A DNA stretch of 64,000 bases from Saccharospirillaceae bacterium (GCA_022448365.1 JAKVCS010000003.1:558001-622000), one strand, 5' to 3'; counted from the stretch's first letter, positions 16,154 to 25,907 are shown. Notes: a model not told the origin generated them from the sequence alone. Made by a program: numbers and translations.

Positions 16154-16696
16154 ATGAGCCGCTACAGCCAGGAAATCAAAAACGCCATCCGTACCGTTCC
16201 AGACTGGCCTGAAGAGGGTGTGATGTTTCGTGACATCATGCCACTCCTGCAGGATGCCCAGGCCTTTCGTCTGTTGATTGATAGCTTTGTTCACCGCTAT
16301 CAGAACATGCAACTCGACGCGATCGCTGCGATTGATGCTCGTGGATTTATTCTTGGTGCACCACTCGCCTACGAATTGGGGTTAAGCCTGGTGCCGGTGC
16401 GTAAAAAAGGAAAGCTGCCATTTGAAACCATCACACAGGATTACAGCCTGGAATACGGCAGCGCTACCATTGAATTGCATACCGATGCATTTAAAGCTGG
16501 TGATCGTGTATTGGTAATGGATGACTTAATCGCTACAGGTGGTACTATGCTGGCCGCTTGTGAGCTGGTGAAGAAACTGGGTGCTGACGTAGTGGAAACC
16601 GCTGCAATCATCGACCTGCCAGACCTCAAAGGCGGCGAAAAACTGCGTCAGGCCGGTTTTGCCGTTTACGCTATTTGTGAATTTGAAGGCCTCTGA
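16154..16696 (+). CDS. apt: Adenine phosphoribosyltransferase
   Basis: Salvage enzyme converting adenine and PRPP to AMP. The length of 180 residues is typical. The PRPP-binding motif is [14 protein letters not shown] (119-132), and the Apt N-terminal mark [17 protein letters not shown] is present. GGAG precedes the ATG. It is followed 17 bases later by ndpA on the same strand, so they are probably one transcript, and it diverges from the NCS2 purine permease. Confidence 0.95.
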   Translation: MSRYSQEIKNAIRTVPDWPEEGVMFRDIMPLLQDAQAFRLLIDSFVHRYQNMQLDAIAAIDARGFILGAPLAYELGLSLVPVRKKGKLPFETITQDYSLEYGSATIELHTDAFKAGDRVLVMDDLIATGGTMLAACELVKKLGADVVETAAIIDLPDLKGGEKLRQAGFAVYAICEFEGL

Positions 16697-16713
16697 AACG
16701 GAGCCGGAGTTTT

Positions 16714-17829
16714 ATGACCATACGCCACTTTGTTACGCATCAGATCAGTAAAGATCCGAAAGAACCGGCTGCCGCTCTTCACTGCAGCGAACAGGAAGCC
16801 AACTTCGACGACGAACACAGTGAGCGTTTTTACTCCCAGGCAACCAGTCAGCTAAAAGGGATTCTGACCCAGCGCGCCGGTAAACGTTATGGTGCCTTCC
16901 ACCCGGAGGTCACCCTGATGCGGGCGCAAATCCAGGACTGGAAAGGTGATCGGCAGAACTTTATGTCGCTCACCCGCCGCCTGAGTAAATACTTCGCCAA
17001 CAGCCTTGATAACACAGAGTTTGCGATCGACGGCTACCTCGCCTTTATATACGAGGAACTGGCCGACAGCGATCGGTTTTATGTATTTCATTTACGCCGC
17101 AAAACCAGCGTGTCCATCAACAGCGATATGACATTGTCTGAAACCCACTATATCGATTTCTCAAATACCGGCTTCGGAGTCATGATCAACCTGACTGATT
17201 GGCTGGTGCAGGAAGAAGAAAAGTACATTACCTTCAGTTTTGGTCGAGCTGACAAACCGCTGCAAAATCAGTTTGGTGATTTTATGGGGTTTACCGACAC
17301 ATTAGACACCGCAGCAGAAACTGAAGCATTTTTACAAATTGTTGATGAATTCAGTCAGAATCTTCCAGCAGAACAAAGCTTCGAATACAAAAGCAAGGTC
17401 GTCGATTACTGCATAGAACAGGATAAGCGCGGCGAAGTCGTCGATTTTACGGATCTTGCAGATTACGTTGAATCGCAAATGGAATCGAAACCGGAAAGCA
17501 AAACTGGTGAGAACTTTTCACACTATATTGTTGAAAAACAAAAAGAGCGTCAGGCTACTCAACCCGCATTAACCCCTGAGGAAATGGCAGAACAAGGCGC
17601 ACCAACGTCTCAGGTCGCAGAAGCAATTAAAACGGAATTAATTCCAGACCGTAAAAAGCTGAAGAGTTTTATTCGCTACAGTGGTAAAAACAAAGACATA
17701 AGTCTCAGCTTTTCGGCGGCTATGTTGGAAGATGATGTGGTATTTGACGGCGTTAACAACCGTCTCCAGATTAATAAACTGCCAGAATCTCTGATCAAAC
17801 AACTCAAAGCACAAAACGACAAAGACTAA
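16714..17829 (+). CDS. ndpA: Nucleoid-associated protein NdpA/YejK family
   Basis: A 371-residue member of the 37-kDa nucleoid-associated protein family (PF04245), found on the nucleoid in E. coli (YejK). Matching features are the N-terminal MTIRHFVTHQISKD and the central YIDFSNTGFGVMINLTDWL. It is longer than E. coli YejK (335), mainly through an acidic, Gln/Glu-rich insert around residues 255-310. GGAG precedes the ATG. The stop overlaps by a few bases the convergent gene on the other strand. Confidence 0.88.
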   Translation: MTIRHFVTHQISKDPKEPAAALHCSEQEANFDDEHSERFYSQATSQLKGILTQRAGKRYGAFHPEVTLMRAQIQDWKGDRQNFMSLTRRLSKYFANSLDNTEFAIDGYLAFIYEELADSDRFYVFHLRRKTSVSINSDMTLSETHYIDFSNTGFGVMINLTDWLVQEEEKYITFSFGRADKPLQNQFGDFMGFTDTLDTAAETEAFLQIVDEFSQNLPAEQSFEYKSKVVDYCIEQDKRGEVVDFTDLADYVESQMESKPESKTGENFSHYIVEKQKERQATQPALTPEEMAEQGAPTSQVAEAIKTELIPDRKKLKSFIRYSGKNKDISLSFSAAMLEDDVVFDGVNNRLQINKLPESLIKQLKAQNDKD

Positions 17830-18578
17830 TAAGATTCGCCAGCAAGTAACTCATCGGAAATATTGGTTTGTATCAGGGTGCGTAATGAGCTGGCGGTCCG
17901 CCGAACAATAAAAACTGCCGATCTTTGATTGTAATCCAGCACCGTTTTTTCGATAAATCTCCATTTACGTGTCAGTGCTTTCGCCAGGGCAGCGTCATCT
18001 GCCTTGAGGTTTTGCACCTCTGCTTTGAACATATCATTATAATTTTCAATACCGGTTTCGGGTACGGATAGTCCGCCAAATACATTGATATTGTAAAAGG
18101 TATAGCCAGCCACAACTTGCTCAAGGTGAATCAAAGACATCAGCAATGGTTTTTTATCTGCCACGATGTCACCTTCCGCCGTGTCCGTTTTAGCGCTATT
18201 CAGTGCCTCTACCAAATTCTGCTGCAAAACTTCGTAGCGACGTGGAAATTTAACCAAATCAGCCTGTTCATTATTGATCAGATCGGAGTAAACAAAACGT
18301 GTCAGTACTTGCCAGTGCTTAGCAACCATCGGCCAACGGGATTCAAAACCGGCAACGAGTTTATTACCGTTTTGCAAAGTTGCTTCAAGGTCCTTTAGAG
18401 AATTGCGATCATTTTCGCTATAGATATAGCCGCTTGTATCACCGAGAGTGCGATAGACGGTCGCCTCGAATAACAACAGCGAGTAACTTTGTTGTGCGGA
18501 TTCCGACTGGCAATGAGCTGCGAACATTATGCTCAAAGCGACAAGTGTCGTTGCGATATGGTGAAAAAGGCGTTCCAT
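17826..18578 (-). CDS. Exported protein of unknown function
   Basis: A 250-residue protein with an N-terminal signal-like helix (MERLFHHIATTLVALSIMFAAHCQS). A Cys follows the helix, but the context AAHC is not a good lipobox. The mature part is predicted mostly helical, without Cys. The frame extends upstream to 18638, but ATG 18578 is the start that begins with the signal. It overlaps ndpA convergently at the stops. I recognise no family. Confidence 0.65.
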   Translation of the reverse strand: MERLFHHIATTLVALSIMFAAHCQSESAQQSYSLLLFEATVYRTLGDTSGYIYSENDRNSLKDLEATLQNGNKLVAGFESRWPMVAKHWQVLTRFVYSDLINNEQADLVKFPRRYEVLQQNLVEALNSAKTDTAEGDIVADKKPLLMSLIHLEQVVAGYTFYNINVFGGLSVPETGIENYNDMFKAEVQNLKADDAALAKALTRKWRFIEKTVLDYNQRSAVFIVRRTASSLRTLIQTNISDELLAGESY

Positions 18579-18678
18579 GGCACCCACTCGGTTATTATTA
18601 TGACCTAACATGCTACGGCGACGAAGCGAGATAATCAATCATTAGCATTAAGCAAATGGTCTCACACTAAGTCTATAT

Positions 18679-19494
18679 TCAGCTTTTCTTACCGGCATCC
18701 CTGGCAATTCGCTCTATCACACGGGACGCAGCAACAAAGCCAAAGGTTCCTGTTACCATGGTGGCCGAGCCAAACCCAGACGAACAATCCAATCGGGTAC
18801 TGTCACCGGCAAAGGATTTAGTTTGGCAAACACTGCCATCCGCCTGGGGGTATGAAAGTTGTTCGCTGGAAAACACACAAGGAACAGAATAATTACGAGA
18901 GGCGTTGCGTGAGAAATTGTATTCCCGACGTAAAAGCGAACGAACTTTTCGTGCTAGCGGATCATTGAACGTCTTGTTGAGATCACCAATCTGGATTTGT
19001 GTCGGATCGATCTGGCCGCCCGCAGCGCCGGTTGTCACAATCCGGATTTTATTTCGCTTACAATGAGCGATCAGCGCCGCTTTATTTTTTACGCTATCAA
19101 TGCAATCAATGACGTAATCAAAATCCGAATGAATTAACTCACGCTGATTCGCTGCCGTCACAAACGCCATTTTGCTGTGCACAATCACTTCAGGGTTAAT
19201 GGCTTTAAGTCGCTGCGCGACCGCCTCTGTCTTCAACTGGCCAACATTGGATTTCAGTGCATGAATCTGACGATTGGTATTTGTCACACAAATGTCGTCC
19301 ATATCGATCAGTGTGATTTCACCTACACCAGAGCGCACCAAGGCCTCAGCGGCCCAGGAGCCCACACCACCTATTCCAACCACACAGACGTGGGCATTGG
19401 CCAATCGCAGCAAGCCATCGTTACCATACAGACGACCAATACCACCAAAACGATCAATATATTCGGGAGTCAGAGAAGAAAAATCGGCGCTCAT
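18679..19494 (-). CDS. tcdA: tRNA threonylcarbamoyladenosine dehydratase TcdA (CsdL)
   Basis: E1-like ATP-dependent enzyme that cyclises t6A37 of tRNA to ct6A. The length of 271 residues is close to E. coli TcdA. The ThiF/MoeB nucleotide loop is GIGGVG (40-45), followed by the DMDDICVTNTNRQ acidic motif and the C-terminal DCSSGFGSATMVTGTFGF. ATG 19494 is the family start; the frame open upstream to 19716 overlaps the neighbouring gene. Only a weak ribosome site (GAAAG) is seen. In E. coli CsdA/CsdE help it, but no csd genes are near. Confidence 0.93.
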   Translation of the reverse strand: MSADFSSLTPEYIDRFGGIGRLYGNDGLLRLANAHVCVVGIGGVGSWAAEALVRSGVGEITLIDMDDICVTNTNRQIHALKSNVGQLKTEAVAQRLKAINPEVIVHSKMAFVTAANQRELIHSDFDYVIDCIDSVKNKAALIAHCKRNKIRIVTTGAAGGQIDPTQIQIGDLNKTFNDPLARKVRSLLRREYNFSRNASRNYSVPCVFSSEQLSYPQADGSVCQTKSFAGDSTRLDCSSGFGSATMVTGTFGFVAASRVIERIARDAGKKS

Positions 19495-19540
19495 CACACT
19501 TTCGGACAGATAAATTGAAGGCGAAAGTATACCACCATTG

Positions 19541-20200
19541 CTAAGAAGCGTTACTTGCCAGTGTCGTGCCTTGTTGCGGTAAGCGTAACCAGCGGGCAGT
19601 CTGAGAGATACGATGTAGCGTTGGTTCACCACGGTCAAATGTTCGTTGAATCCCCCGAAGAGTATCTTTTGGCAACTTGCCAAGCAGCCCGTGCTTGAGG
19701 GCCGGTACCGGGGCAATTTTTGCTGTAAGAACCGTCACCAGAGTGTTCAGAAAGTCAGCGGATAATCGCGCGTGCTCGTGATAATTGATGCTCAGCGATA
19801 CATGATCTTTTTGCTGCTTAAGAACAATATGGTCATATTGCCGCAGGGAGCCTCTGACCGCTCCCAGAAACCGGACAAAATCCTGCTGACCTTGCAACGA
19901 ATCCTGGTCAATCACAGATAGCGCATCGGTCCAAAGCTGGCGAAAACGACGCTGACTGATACTCGACTCAACCACTTTAAATTCCAGGCGCATCGGTAAC
20001 GCCGGAGTCTCCGCAGCAATACTGCCTGATTCTTTGCTACTCAGGTCGTCTCGTTCGTAACGATCCTGAGTATACAGCGCCGCTACAAACCAGGGTTTAT
20101 CCAGCGTTTCAAACAGTCCCACCCCTTTCAGATCAGCCGCCTGAACCGCTAGGGTGAACGTCATAGTGAGTAGCAAAAACAGCGCTTTTCTCACGGTCAT
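19541..20200 (-). CDS. Exported chalcone isomerase-like protein
   Basis: A 219-residue protein with a signal peptide ending near VQAA (residue 21). The start of the mature part, LKGVGLFETLDKPWFVAALYTQD, matches the opening strand pattern of bacterial chalcone isomerase-like proteins (PF16036), which are exported and of unknown role. The rest fits loosely. It precedes tcdA on the same strand with a 46-base gap. Confidence 0.6.
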   Translation of the reverse strand: MTVRKALFLLLTMTFTLAVQAADLKGVGLFETLDKPWFVAALYTQDRYERDDLSSKESGSIAAETPALPMRLEFKVVESSISQRRFRQLWTDALSVIDQDSLQGQQDFVRFLGAVRGSLRQYDHIVLKQQKDHVSLSINYHEHARLSADFLNTLVTVLTAKIAPVPALKHGLLGKLPKDTLRGIQRTFDRGEPTLHRISQTARWLRLPQQGTTLASNAS

Positions 20201-20465
20201 TTTTTACCTCGTTTTACATTTCGACCGACTTGGTCATCATGCGTTTTTATGAATTATTCCAGCAACGACCAAATACGCCATCTTGACCCTAGCTCGTCAA
20301 ACGACCGTCACTTAGGCCAACTATCCACATAAGCAATTGATTTTAAACATCTTTATATTTCGGATAAAAACCGAGCGGCAACGTGACAGACCCAAATTGA
20401 GACACAGTTCATAAACATCCAAACCACCATCAGGCAGCCATGCTTTCATTGTGAAGAGATAAGAT

Positions 20466-20933
20466 TCAGAGATTAACCAGATTGATGCGACCCGATGGAT
20501 CAACCAGATCACGATGCAGCCGATCCTGCATTTCTGGCTTACGGACATCCTCAAGCGTTACCCGGGCCAGCACCTGCATCAATAGCTTATTGATGCCACC
20601 CCAACTGCTCGACAGCGAACAATTTTCGATAATATCGCACTGATGATCGTCAACCGAACATTCTGTTAAGGCTACAGGACCTTCAAATGCCTGCACCACA
20701 TCAAGAATCCGGATTTGCTCAGGAGCTAGTGCAAGGCGATACCCACCCTTTGCACCTCGTTGAGCAATCACCAGCCCCGCATCGGCCAGCGCTTTCATCA
20801 CCTTACGGACGGTCGGTATCGGCAACACCGTCGCCTCCGCAATATCTTCGGACGATTGCTTTACCGACCCAGCACGAGCCAGGTGATCGAGCACCACTAC
20901 CCCGTAATCTGTCAGCTTACCAATCTTTAACAT
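20466..20933 (-). CDS. Rrf2-family Fe-S regulator (SUF-type, IscR-like)
   Basis: A 155-residue transcription factor with the winged helix of Rrf2 proteins (residues 1-60; SSEDIAEATVLPIPTVRKVM is the recognition region) and three Cys, C92, C99 and C105, that would bind a 2Fe-2S cluster as in IscR. The spacing and the opening TECS fit the SUF system regulator subfamily. GGGGCAGG precedes the ATG. No suf or isc genes are within this window, so its targets lie elsewhere. Confidence 0.85.
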   Translation of the reverse strand: MLKIGKLTDYGVVVLDHLARAGSVKQSSEDIAEATVLPIPTVRKVMKALADAGLVIAQRGAKGGYRLALAPEQIRILDVVQAFEGPVALTECSVDDHQCDIIENCSLSSSWGGINKLLMQVLARVTLEDVRKPEMQDRLHRDLVDPSGRINLVNL

Positions 20934-21040
20934 TCGCCTGCCCCATTGTCGCTGAATGTGATGATACCATGAAGCAACTTCACAAATGCAGTCGCTTACA
21001 TTAGCGTATCGACACTTATAAAAACTCCATGGAGAGAACT

Positions 21041-21643
21041 ATGCGCCCTATGGCCAAAATTTTTATTCTGACCACCAGCTTACTGGCAACACTGATGTCA
21101 TTTTCAGCAAACGCAGCCGATAGCGAAGCGTCAACAAAAGAGGCAGCGAAGCAGGCTGAAAACGTGGTGACGGTTGTCCTCAAAACCAGTCAGGGTGATA
21201 TCCAACTGGAATTGGACCGTGCCAAAGCACCCATCAGTGTTGAAAACTTCCTGACCTATATCGAATCAGATCACTACGACGGCACCATTTTCCACCGTGT
21301 TATCCGCAACTTCATGATTCAGGGCGGCGGTTTCGATGAAAACATGATCCGCAAAGCAACGCTGCCAGCAATCAAAAACGAAGCCAAGAACGGTTTAAAA
21401 AATAATCGTGGTACCATCGCTATGGCACGCACAGGTCAGGTTGACAGCGCTACCAGCCAGTTTTTTATCAACACCAAAAATAATGACTTCCTGAACCATG
21501 GTTTCCGTGATTATGGTTATGCTGTATTTGGTAAAGTGACTCAGGGAATGGAAGTCGTCGATAAGATTGAAAGCACGGCTACCGGTGCTCGCGACGTTCC
21601 GGTTGAGCCAATAGTGATTAAGGACGTCATTGTCAAAAAATAA
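21041..21643 (+). CDS. ppiA: Periplasmic peptidyl-prolyl cis-trans isomerase, cyclophilin type (PpiA-like)
   Basis: Foldase that isomerises Xaa-Pro bonds; a signal peptide ending at ANA (about residue 26) places it in the periplasm. 200 residues. The cyclophilin core shows [13 protein letters not shown] and GTIAMAR. ATG 21041 has GGAGAG four bases upstream and begins the signal; the frame's earlier ATG at 21029 lies within that ribosome site. It is followed by a strong terminator. Confidence 0.92.
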   Translation: MRPMAKIFILTTSLLATLMSFSANAADSEASTKEAAKQAENVVTVVLKTSQGDIQLELDRAKAPISVENFLTYIESDHYDGTIFHRVIRNFMIQGGGFDENMIRKATLPAIKNEAKNGLKNNRGTIAMARTGQVDSATSQFFINTKNNDFLNHGFRDYGYAVFGKVTQGMEVVDKIESTATGARDVPVEPIVIKDVIVKK

Positions 21644-21656
21644 TACCTTTGAAATT

Positions 21657-21687
21657 AAAAAGCGCGACGGGTTGTGTCGCGCTTTTT
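21657..21687. terminator. Bidirectional intrinsic terminator after ppiA
   Basis: AAAAAGCGCGAC (21657-21668) and GTCGCGCTTTTT (21676-21687) form a 12-bp stem with a 7-base loop. The T-run works on the plus strand and the A-run serves the convergent AEC gene. Confidence 0.92.
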
Positions 21688-21761
21688 AATACTGATCAGT
21701 TAACAGCAGCAATACATCGACTCTAATACTGTTGAAATCAGCCGCGACACATTCCGAAAAT

Positions 21762-22643
21762 TCAAAGCAACCACCACAGAAGCGCAGGCACAGAAGCAAA
21801 AGAAATCAGCGTCGACATAACCACCATACCCGCTACCGCTTCCGGTTCACGCTGATACCGCTCGGCAAACAGGTAATTGAATACAGCTACTGGCATCGAC
21901 GCCTGAATAATTACAATCCCTTTCTCAGTTCCTTCCAGACCCAGTAACCATGCAACCAGCAGCCCCACAAGTAAGCCACCACCGATACGCATCACACTGT
22001 AAAATACGGCTTGCTGCCACTGACCAACCTGCAGCCGTTGTAACGAAACACCCAGCGTAATTAACATCAACGGAATGGTCATGCCACCGAGTAATTCGAC
22101 CGAATTTTTCACCGGAGCAGGCAGAGACAAATCAAATGCGAGCAAACTGACTCCCAAGACGATGGCATACAAAATAGGCATCTTCATCATGCCCTTTAAA
22201 CCACCAGCGTCACGTCCACCGGCTAATAAAATACCGGCTGGAAAATGTGCCACTGACAACACCATAAAAAATGCCAGGGCTAACGCCAGGCCCTCTTCAC
22301 CAAACGCCAGCATACAAATGGGCAGCCCCATATTGCCAACATTCGGGAACATAAATGATGGTAAAAAAGCCCGCACATCATCACCACGTAGCCACGGAAT
22401 TAAGCAACCCAAGATACCCATCACAGCAGCAATCAGAATGCAGGCAAGCGCTGTCCTCTGAAAAGCCTGAATATCCAGTTCAACACTGCTGAGTACCGAC
22501 AGCATCAGACACGGAGCACCGACCTGCAATACCAGCCGGGAGATAAACTCCGGATCAAAGTCATAACCCGACTTTGCCCAATAAAAACCGATGGCGGCAC
22601 AAAAAAGTACTGGCGCCATCACAGAAAAGATTTCATATAACAT
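21762..22643 (-). CDS. Auxin efflux carrier (AEC) family transporter
   Basis: A 293-residue inner-membrane protein with about ten hydrophobic helices in two halves and a central GMMKMPILYAIVLGV segment, as in the AEC/PIN-like family (PF03547), which includes bacterial malate and other carboxylate carriers. FPNVGNMGLPIC in the first half and QASMPVAVFNYLFAERY near the end are family-like. Substrate unknown. It is convergent with ppiA. Confidence 0.85.
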   Translation of the reverse strand: MLYEIFSVMAPVLFCAAIGFYWAKSGYDFDPEFISRLVLQVGAPCLMLSVLSSVELDIQAFQRTALACILIAAVMGILGCLIPWLRGDDVRAFLPSFMFPNVGNMGLPICMLAFGEEGLALALAFFMVLSVAHFPAGILLAGGRDAGGLKGMMKMPILYAIVLGVSLLAFDLSLPAPVKNSVELLGGMTIPLMLITLGVSLQRLQVGQWQQAVFYSVMRIGGGLLVGLLVAWLLGLEGTEKGIVIIQASMPVAVFNYLFAERYQREPEAVAGMVVMSTLISFASVPALLWWLL

Positions 22644-22812
22644 AGGCGAATGCTACAACAAGCGCGCCTGCCTAAACAGCAGCTTAACGTCGATCGCCAA
22701 CCTTCTTTAATAAGATACCTGCACTTTACCCACAGTAAGGCCGAATTTATTAGATTAGAGCAGTAACTATAGATAAAATAACAGCATATCGAACCTTATG
22801 TAGTCAGCCACA

Positions 22813-24858
22813 GTGTCTAAACCAAATACCCCATCAAACACTCAGAACAGCCAACCGCTCACCAGTCCGGATCTGAGCTGGAATGATCAGGGGTTGCCAG
22901 TATCACAGCAGTTCGATGACCCCTACTTTTCTGTTGAAGATGGCCTGAATGAAAGCCGCTATGTATTTTTACAACACAACGACTTACCACAACGCTGGGA
23001 AAACTGGCGCGGCGAGTTTGGTATTATCGAAACCGGTTTTGGCACCGGTTTGAATTTTCTGATGACCTGGCAAAGTTTTACCCTGTCTCGCCAGCAATCC
23101 GGTAATGACGATATCTGGCTACATTACACCAGCATCGAAAAGTTCCCACTCAATAAACAGGAACTCCAACAAGCGATGGCACTCTGGCCTGAGCTTAGTG
23201 AATTCACTGAATTATTATTGCAACAATATCCGCTAGCTATTAACGGCTTCCATCATTTAATCTGGCCTGAGTATAAAGTTCAGCTGACACTGATCTTTAA
23301 TGACGTTCACGATGCATTACCGCAAATAAATGGTCCGGTGCATGCGTGGTATCTGGATGGTTTTGCGCCCTCAAAAAATCCGCAAATGTGGACCGATGGT
23401 TTATTCCGACAAATGCGGCGAATTAATGCATTACATCCACATCAAGAATCAACCATAGCAACCTTCACAGCGGCTGGGATTGTTCGGCGAGGTCTGAAAG
23501 GCGCAGGCTTTGATGTAAAAAAGGTGGTGGGTTTTGGCCGCAAACGAGAAATGCTGACCGGTATTTATCGACAATGCAATGGGCCGGAACTCCCACCACT
23601 AAAATGGCTTAAACCGTGGTTATTGCACACCAATTCCCTCGGTTCTCGGTCTCCCCAAAAGGTGACGATTATTGGCGCAGGCCTGGCAGGCTGTACGACC
23701 GCACGAGCGTTAGCGGAACGCGGCATCGAAGTACAGATTATTGATCGTAACGGCATCGCCGCAGCGGCCTCAGGCAATCCTCAGGGTGGTTTATACGTGA
23801 AACTGGCTGCCGGAGATAACGCCGTGCATACCGATTTTTATCTGGCGGCTTATCAGAGCAGCTTGCGGCATGTCGTGAACGTGCTTGGCCAGGGTAAAGA
23901 CGAAGGCAGCTGGAAAAACTGCGGTGTTTTACAGCTGGCATATGACGAAAAAGAAGCTCGCCGCCAACAAAAGTTTCTTGCCGCGCAATCGTATCCCGAA
24001 GCGCTGGTGCGTGCAGTAACAGCTGAACAAGCGAGTGATCTAGCTGGCTGCCCACAATCCAGCGGTGGATTATTTTTTCCGCAGGCCGGCTGGGTTTCTC
24101 CAGTGGAATTTTGCCAGCAATTAATTGATCACCCAGCTATACACTTTGAGCAAATCGATGTCCAGGCGCTGACAAGAAACGCCGAGGGCTGGACATTAAT
24201 AAACAGTGCAGGCGATCCACTGGTTTGTCAGCAATTGGTCATTGCCAGCGCATTCGAAGCTAAGCAGCTGTTACCTGAGGCGTATTTGCCGGTTAAACGC
24301 ATTCGTGGTCAGTTAACAATTCTTGATGCCAGCCTGGTGCCAGACATCGATACGGTCCTCTGTGCCCGGTCTTATATGGCGCCGTCTAAGCTGGGGTTAA
24401 CTTGCCTTGGTGCAACGTACAATCTGAATGATGACGACGAAGACGTTCGCGCCAGTGATCATCAGACCAATCTCGGCCATCTCAGCGATTTTGGTCCGGC
24501 CTGGAAAGATATTGATCATGACGCTGTGGCACAAGGTCGCGTGGGCTTCCGCTGCACCACGCCGGACTACCTGCCGATGGTCGGCCAGCTTCCGATGACC
24601 GAAGCCTTTATTGAGGCGTTCCGGCCAATGGTTAAAAATGCCAAACACGTACCCGCAATTGAGGCACCTCAGCTACCCGGTTTATGGCTCAACATCGGCC
24701 ATGGATCACGTGGCTTAGCGTCGACACCGCTGTGTGCTCAACTTTTGGCAGCACAAATAACGACAGGAGCGCTTCCACTCAGCATGGCGATTCAGGAAGC
24801 CCTATGGCCAGGACGTTTTTTATTGCGGGATATGCAAAGAAGAAAGATCGGCTGTTAA
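22813..24858 (+). CDS. mnmC: Bifunctional tRNA mnm5s2U biosynthesis protein MnmC
   Basis: Completes the wobble-uridine modification mnm5s2U34. 681 residues, close to E. coli MnmC. The N-terminal SAM methyltransferase (MnmC2) shows ETGFGTGLNFL (about 75) and WYLDGFAPSKNPQMW. The C-terminal FAD oxidoreductase (MnmC1) shows the dinucleotide motif VTIIGAGLAGC (284-294). The start is GTG 22813: an in-frame TAG at 22801 rules out anything upstream. No clear Shine-Dalgarno is seen. It stands alone and meets a small minus-strand gene at its end. Confidence 0.95.
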   Translation: MSKPNTPSNTQNSQPLTSPDLSWNDQGLPVSQQFDDPYFSVEDGLNESRYVFLQHNDLPQRWENWRGEFGIIETGFGTGLNFLMTWQSFTLSRQQSGNDDIWLHYTSIEKFPLNKQELQQAMALWPELSEFTELLLQQYPLAINGFHHLIWPEYKVQLTLIFNDVHDALPQINGPVHAWYLDGFAPSKNPQMWTDGLFRQMRRINALHPHQESTIATFTAAGIVRRGLKGAGFDVKKVVGFGRKREMLTGIYRQCNGPELPPLKWLKPWLLHTNSLGSRSPQKVTIIGAGLAGCTTARALAERGIEVQIIDRNGIAAAASGNPQGGLYVKLAAGDNAVHTDFYLAAYQSSLRHVVNVLGQGKDEGSWKNCGVLQLAYDEKEARRQQKFLAAQSYPEALVRAVTAEQASDLAGCPQSSGGLFFPQAGWVSPVEFCQQLIDHPAIHFEQIDVQALTRNAEGWTLINSAGDPLVCQQLVIASAFEAKQLLPEAYLPVKRIRGQLTILDASLVPDIDTVLCARSYMAPSKLGLTCLGATYNLNDDDEDVRASDHQTNLGHLSDFGPAWKDIDHDAVAQGRVGFRCTTPDYLPMVGQLPMTEAFIEAFRPMVKNAKHVPAIEAPQLPGLWLNIGHGSRGLASTPLCAQLLAAQITTGALPLSMAIQEALWPGRFLLRDMQRRKIGC

Positions 24859-24879
24859 AAGCAGCAATCAGTGTACAGA

Positions 24880-25095
24880 TCAGACGACACGTTTGATTTG
24901 TTTGCGCTTAATATCGGCCGAAGTGCAACTCCTGGCCTGCTCACCACGTAACCGGATGTCACGCATGGTTTGTTCCAATTCAGCACAGCAGGCACGTATC
25001 TCCGCCAACTGATCTTTTAACAGATCAACGTCCTGCATCGCATCATGGATACGGCGACGAAGTTTAACTTGTTGAATATCGGTAATTCGCTTCAT
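24880..25095 (-). CDS. Small coiled-coil protein of unknown function
   Basis: A 71-residue charged protein. Residues 10-50 form a likely amphipathic coiled coil (QDVDLLKDQLAEIRACCAEL) and the C-terminus is basic. A strong GGAGG lies 5 bases before the ATG, which is the main reason to accept it. No family recognised. Confidence 0.6.
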   Translation of the reverse strand: MKRITDIQQVKLRRRIHDAMQDVDLLKDQLAEIRACCAELEQTMRDIRLRGEQARSCTSADIKRKQIKRVV

Positions 25096-25159
25096 ACAGC
25101 CTCCAGACTCAATACATCATTGGCGTATAACTGGTTTGGGCACGGGAAACCGCACTCGA

Positions 25160-25420
25160 CTACCCCTGCCAGCCCTGCTGCCGGAGAAATTCAGTCATTT
25201 CAATGTGGCATGTCTGCTGAACAGGGTCAAACAAAAGTGTCGCTTGTCCAGACTTGAGTTGTGACAGAACCTGGGCTTTTTTATCACTCAGGGAAAAACT
25301 GTAGTCGCCGTAGTCGGTGCCCTCACGGCTAACGTAGTCTTCAAGAATAGCATCCAGGGCATCGGCGCTGAGGCGCTGATAAGGAACTGCAATCACACCT
25401 TGTTCTGGCACTTCTTCCAT
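25160..25420 (-). CDS. YheU family protein (UPF0270)
   Basis: A small protein of the YheU family (PF06794), function unknown. It matches over IAVPYQRLSADALDAILEDY, then SREGTDYG and LKSGQATLLFDP. ATG 25420 would give 86 residues, a little longer than E. coli YheU (72). The frame is open to an ATG at 25495 that overlaps the preceding gene by 35 bases. Neither start has a convincing ribosome site, so the N-terminus is uncertain. It is probably co-transcribed with the 148-residue gene upstream. Confidence 0.75.
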   Translation of the reverse strand: MEEVPEQGVIAVPYQRLSADALDAILEDYVSREGTDYGDYSFSLSDKKAQVLSQLKSGQATLLFDPVQQTCHIEMTEFLRQQGWQG

Positions 25421-25460
25421 GTGTGAAGGCAAGGCTGAGGTATCAGGATTCGAGATAAAA

Positions 25461-25907
25461 TCAGACGGCAAAACTGGCTTCCCGCTCCCATTCACAGCTC
25501 ATACGGAGTTCAGCATCCGACGGCGCATGAGAACCACTATCCGCCTGCCAATGGAACGTGTGCTTGCCCGATAACTCCGTTTCAAGATGAACCGTGGCGT
25601 TTACCCAGTACATCCCTTTCAGTAACGTCTCAAACTGTTTCAACCAGTGCTCCCATTCATACTCCACCGCTTTGTATGAAGCCGCAAAGTGGATCAGCTG
25701 AGTTTGATAGGTACCACTGAACACATCATCACCCGGCATGGAGAACATTTCGCGGCATAACAAAGACCATTCGTCATCAACACCGAGAGGCAAGTTCTGG
25801 ATCGAACTCCAGTTTGCGCGACGCTGCAAACGAGCACTGAACTCATCCACAGCGGGAACATGGCGAATAACGCCATAGACAACAGATTCCTGATCGAATT
25901 GAGACAC
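25461..25907 (-). CDS. Conserved-looking hypothetical protein
   Basis: A 148-residue soluble protein, slightly acidic and rich in Trp and Glu, with no signal or membrane helix. The start is GTG (25905-25907) with TAAGGA at good spacing. The opening MSQFDQESVVYGVIRH is hydrophobic and beta-like. It lies upstream of the YheU gene on the same strand. I do not recognise the family. Confidence 0.7.
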   Translation of the reverse strand: MSQFDQESVVYGVIRHVPAVDEFSARLQRRANWSSIQNLPLGVDDEWSLLCREMFSMPGDDVFSGTYQTQLIHFAASYKAVEYEWEHWLKQFETLLKGMYWVNATVHLETELSGKHTFHWQADSGSHAPSDAELRMSCEWEREASFAV

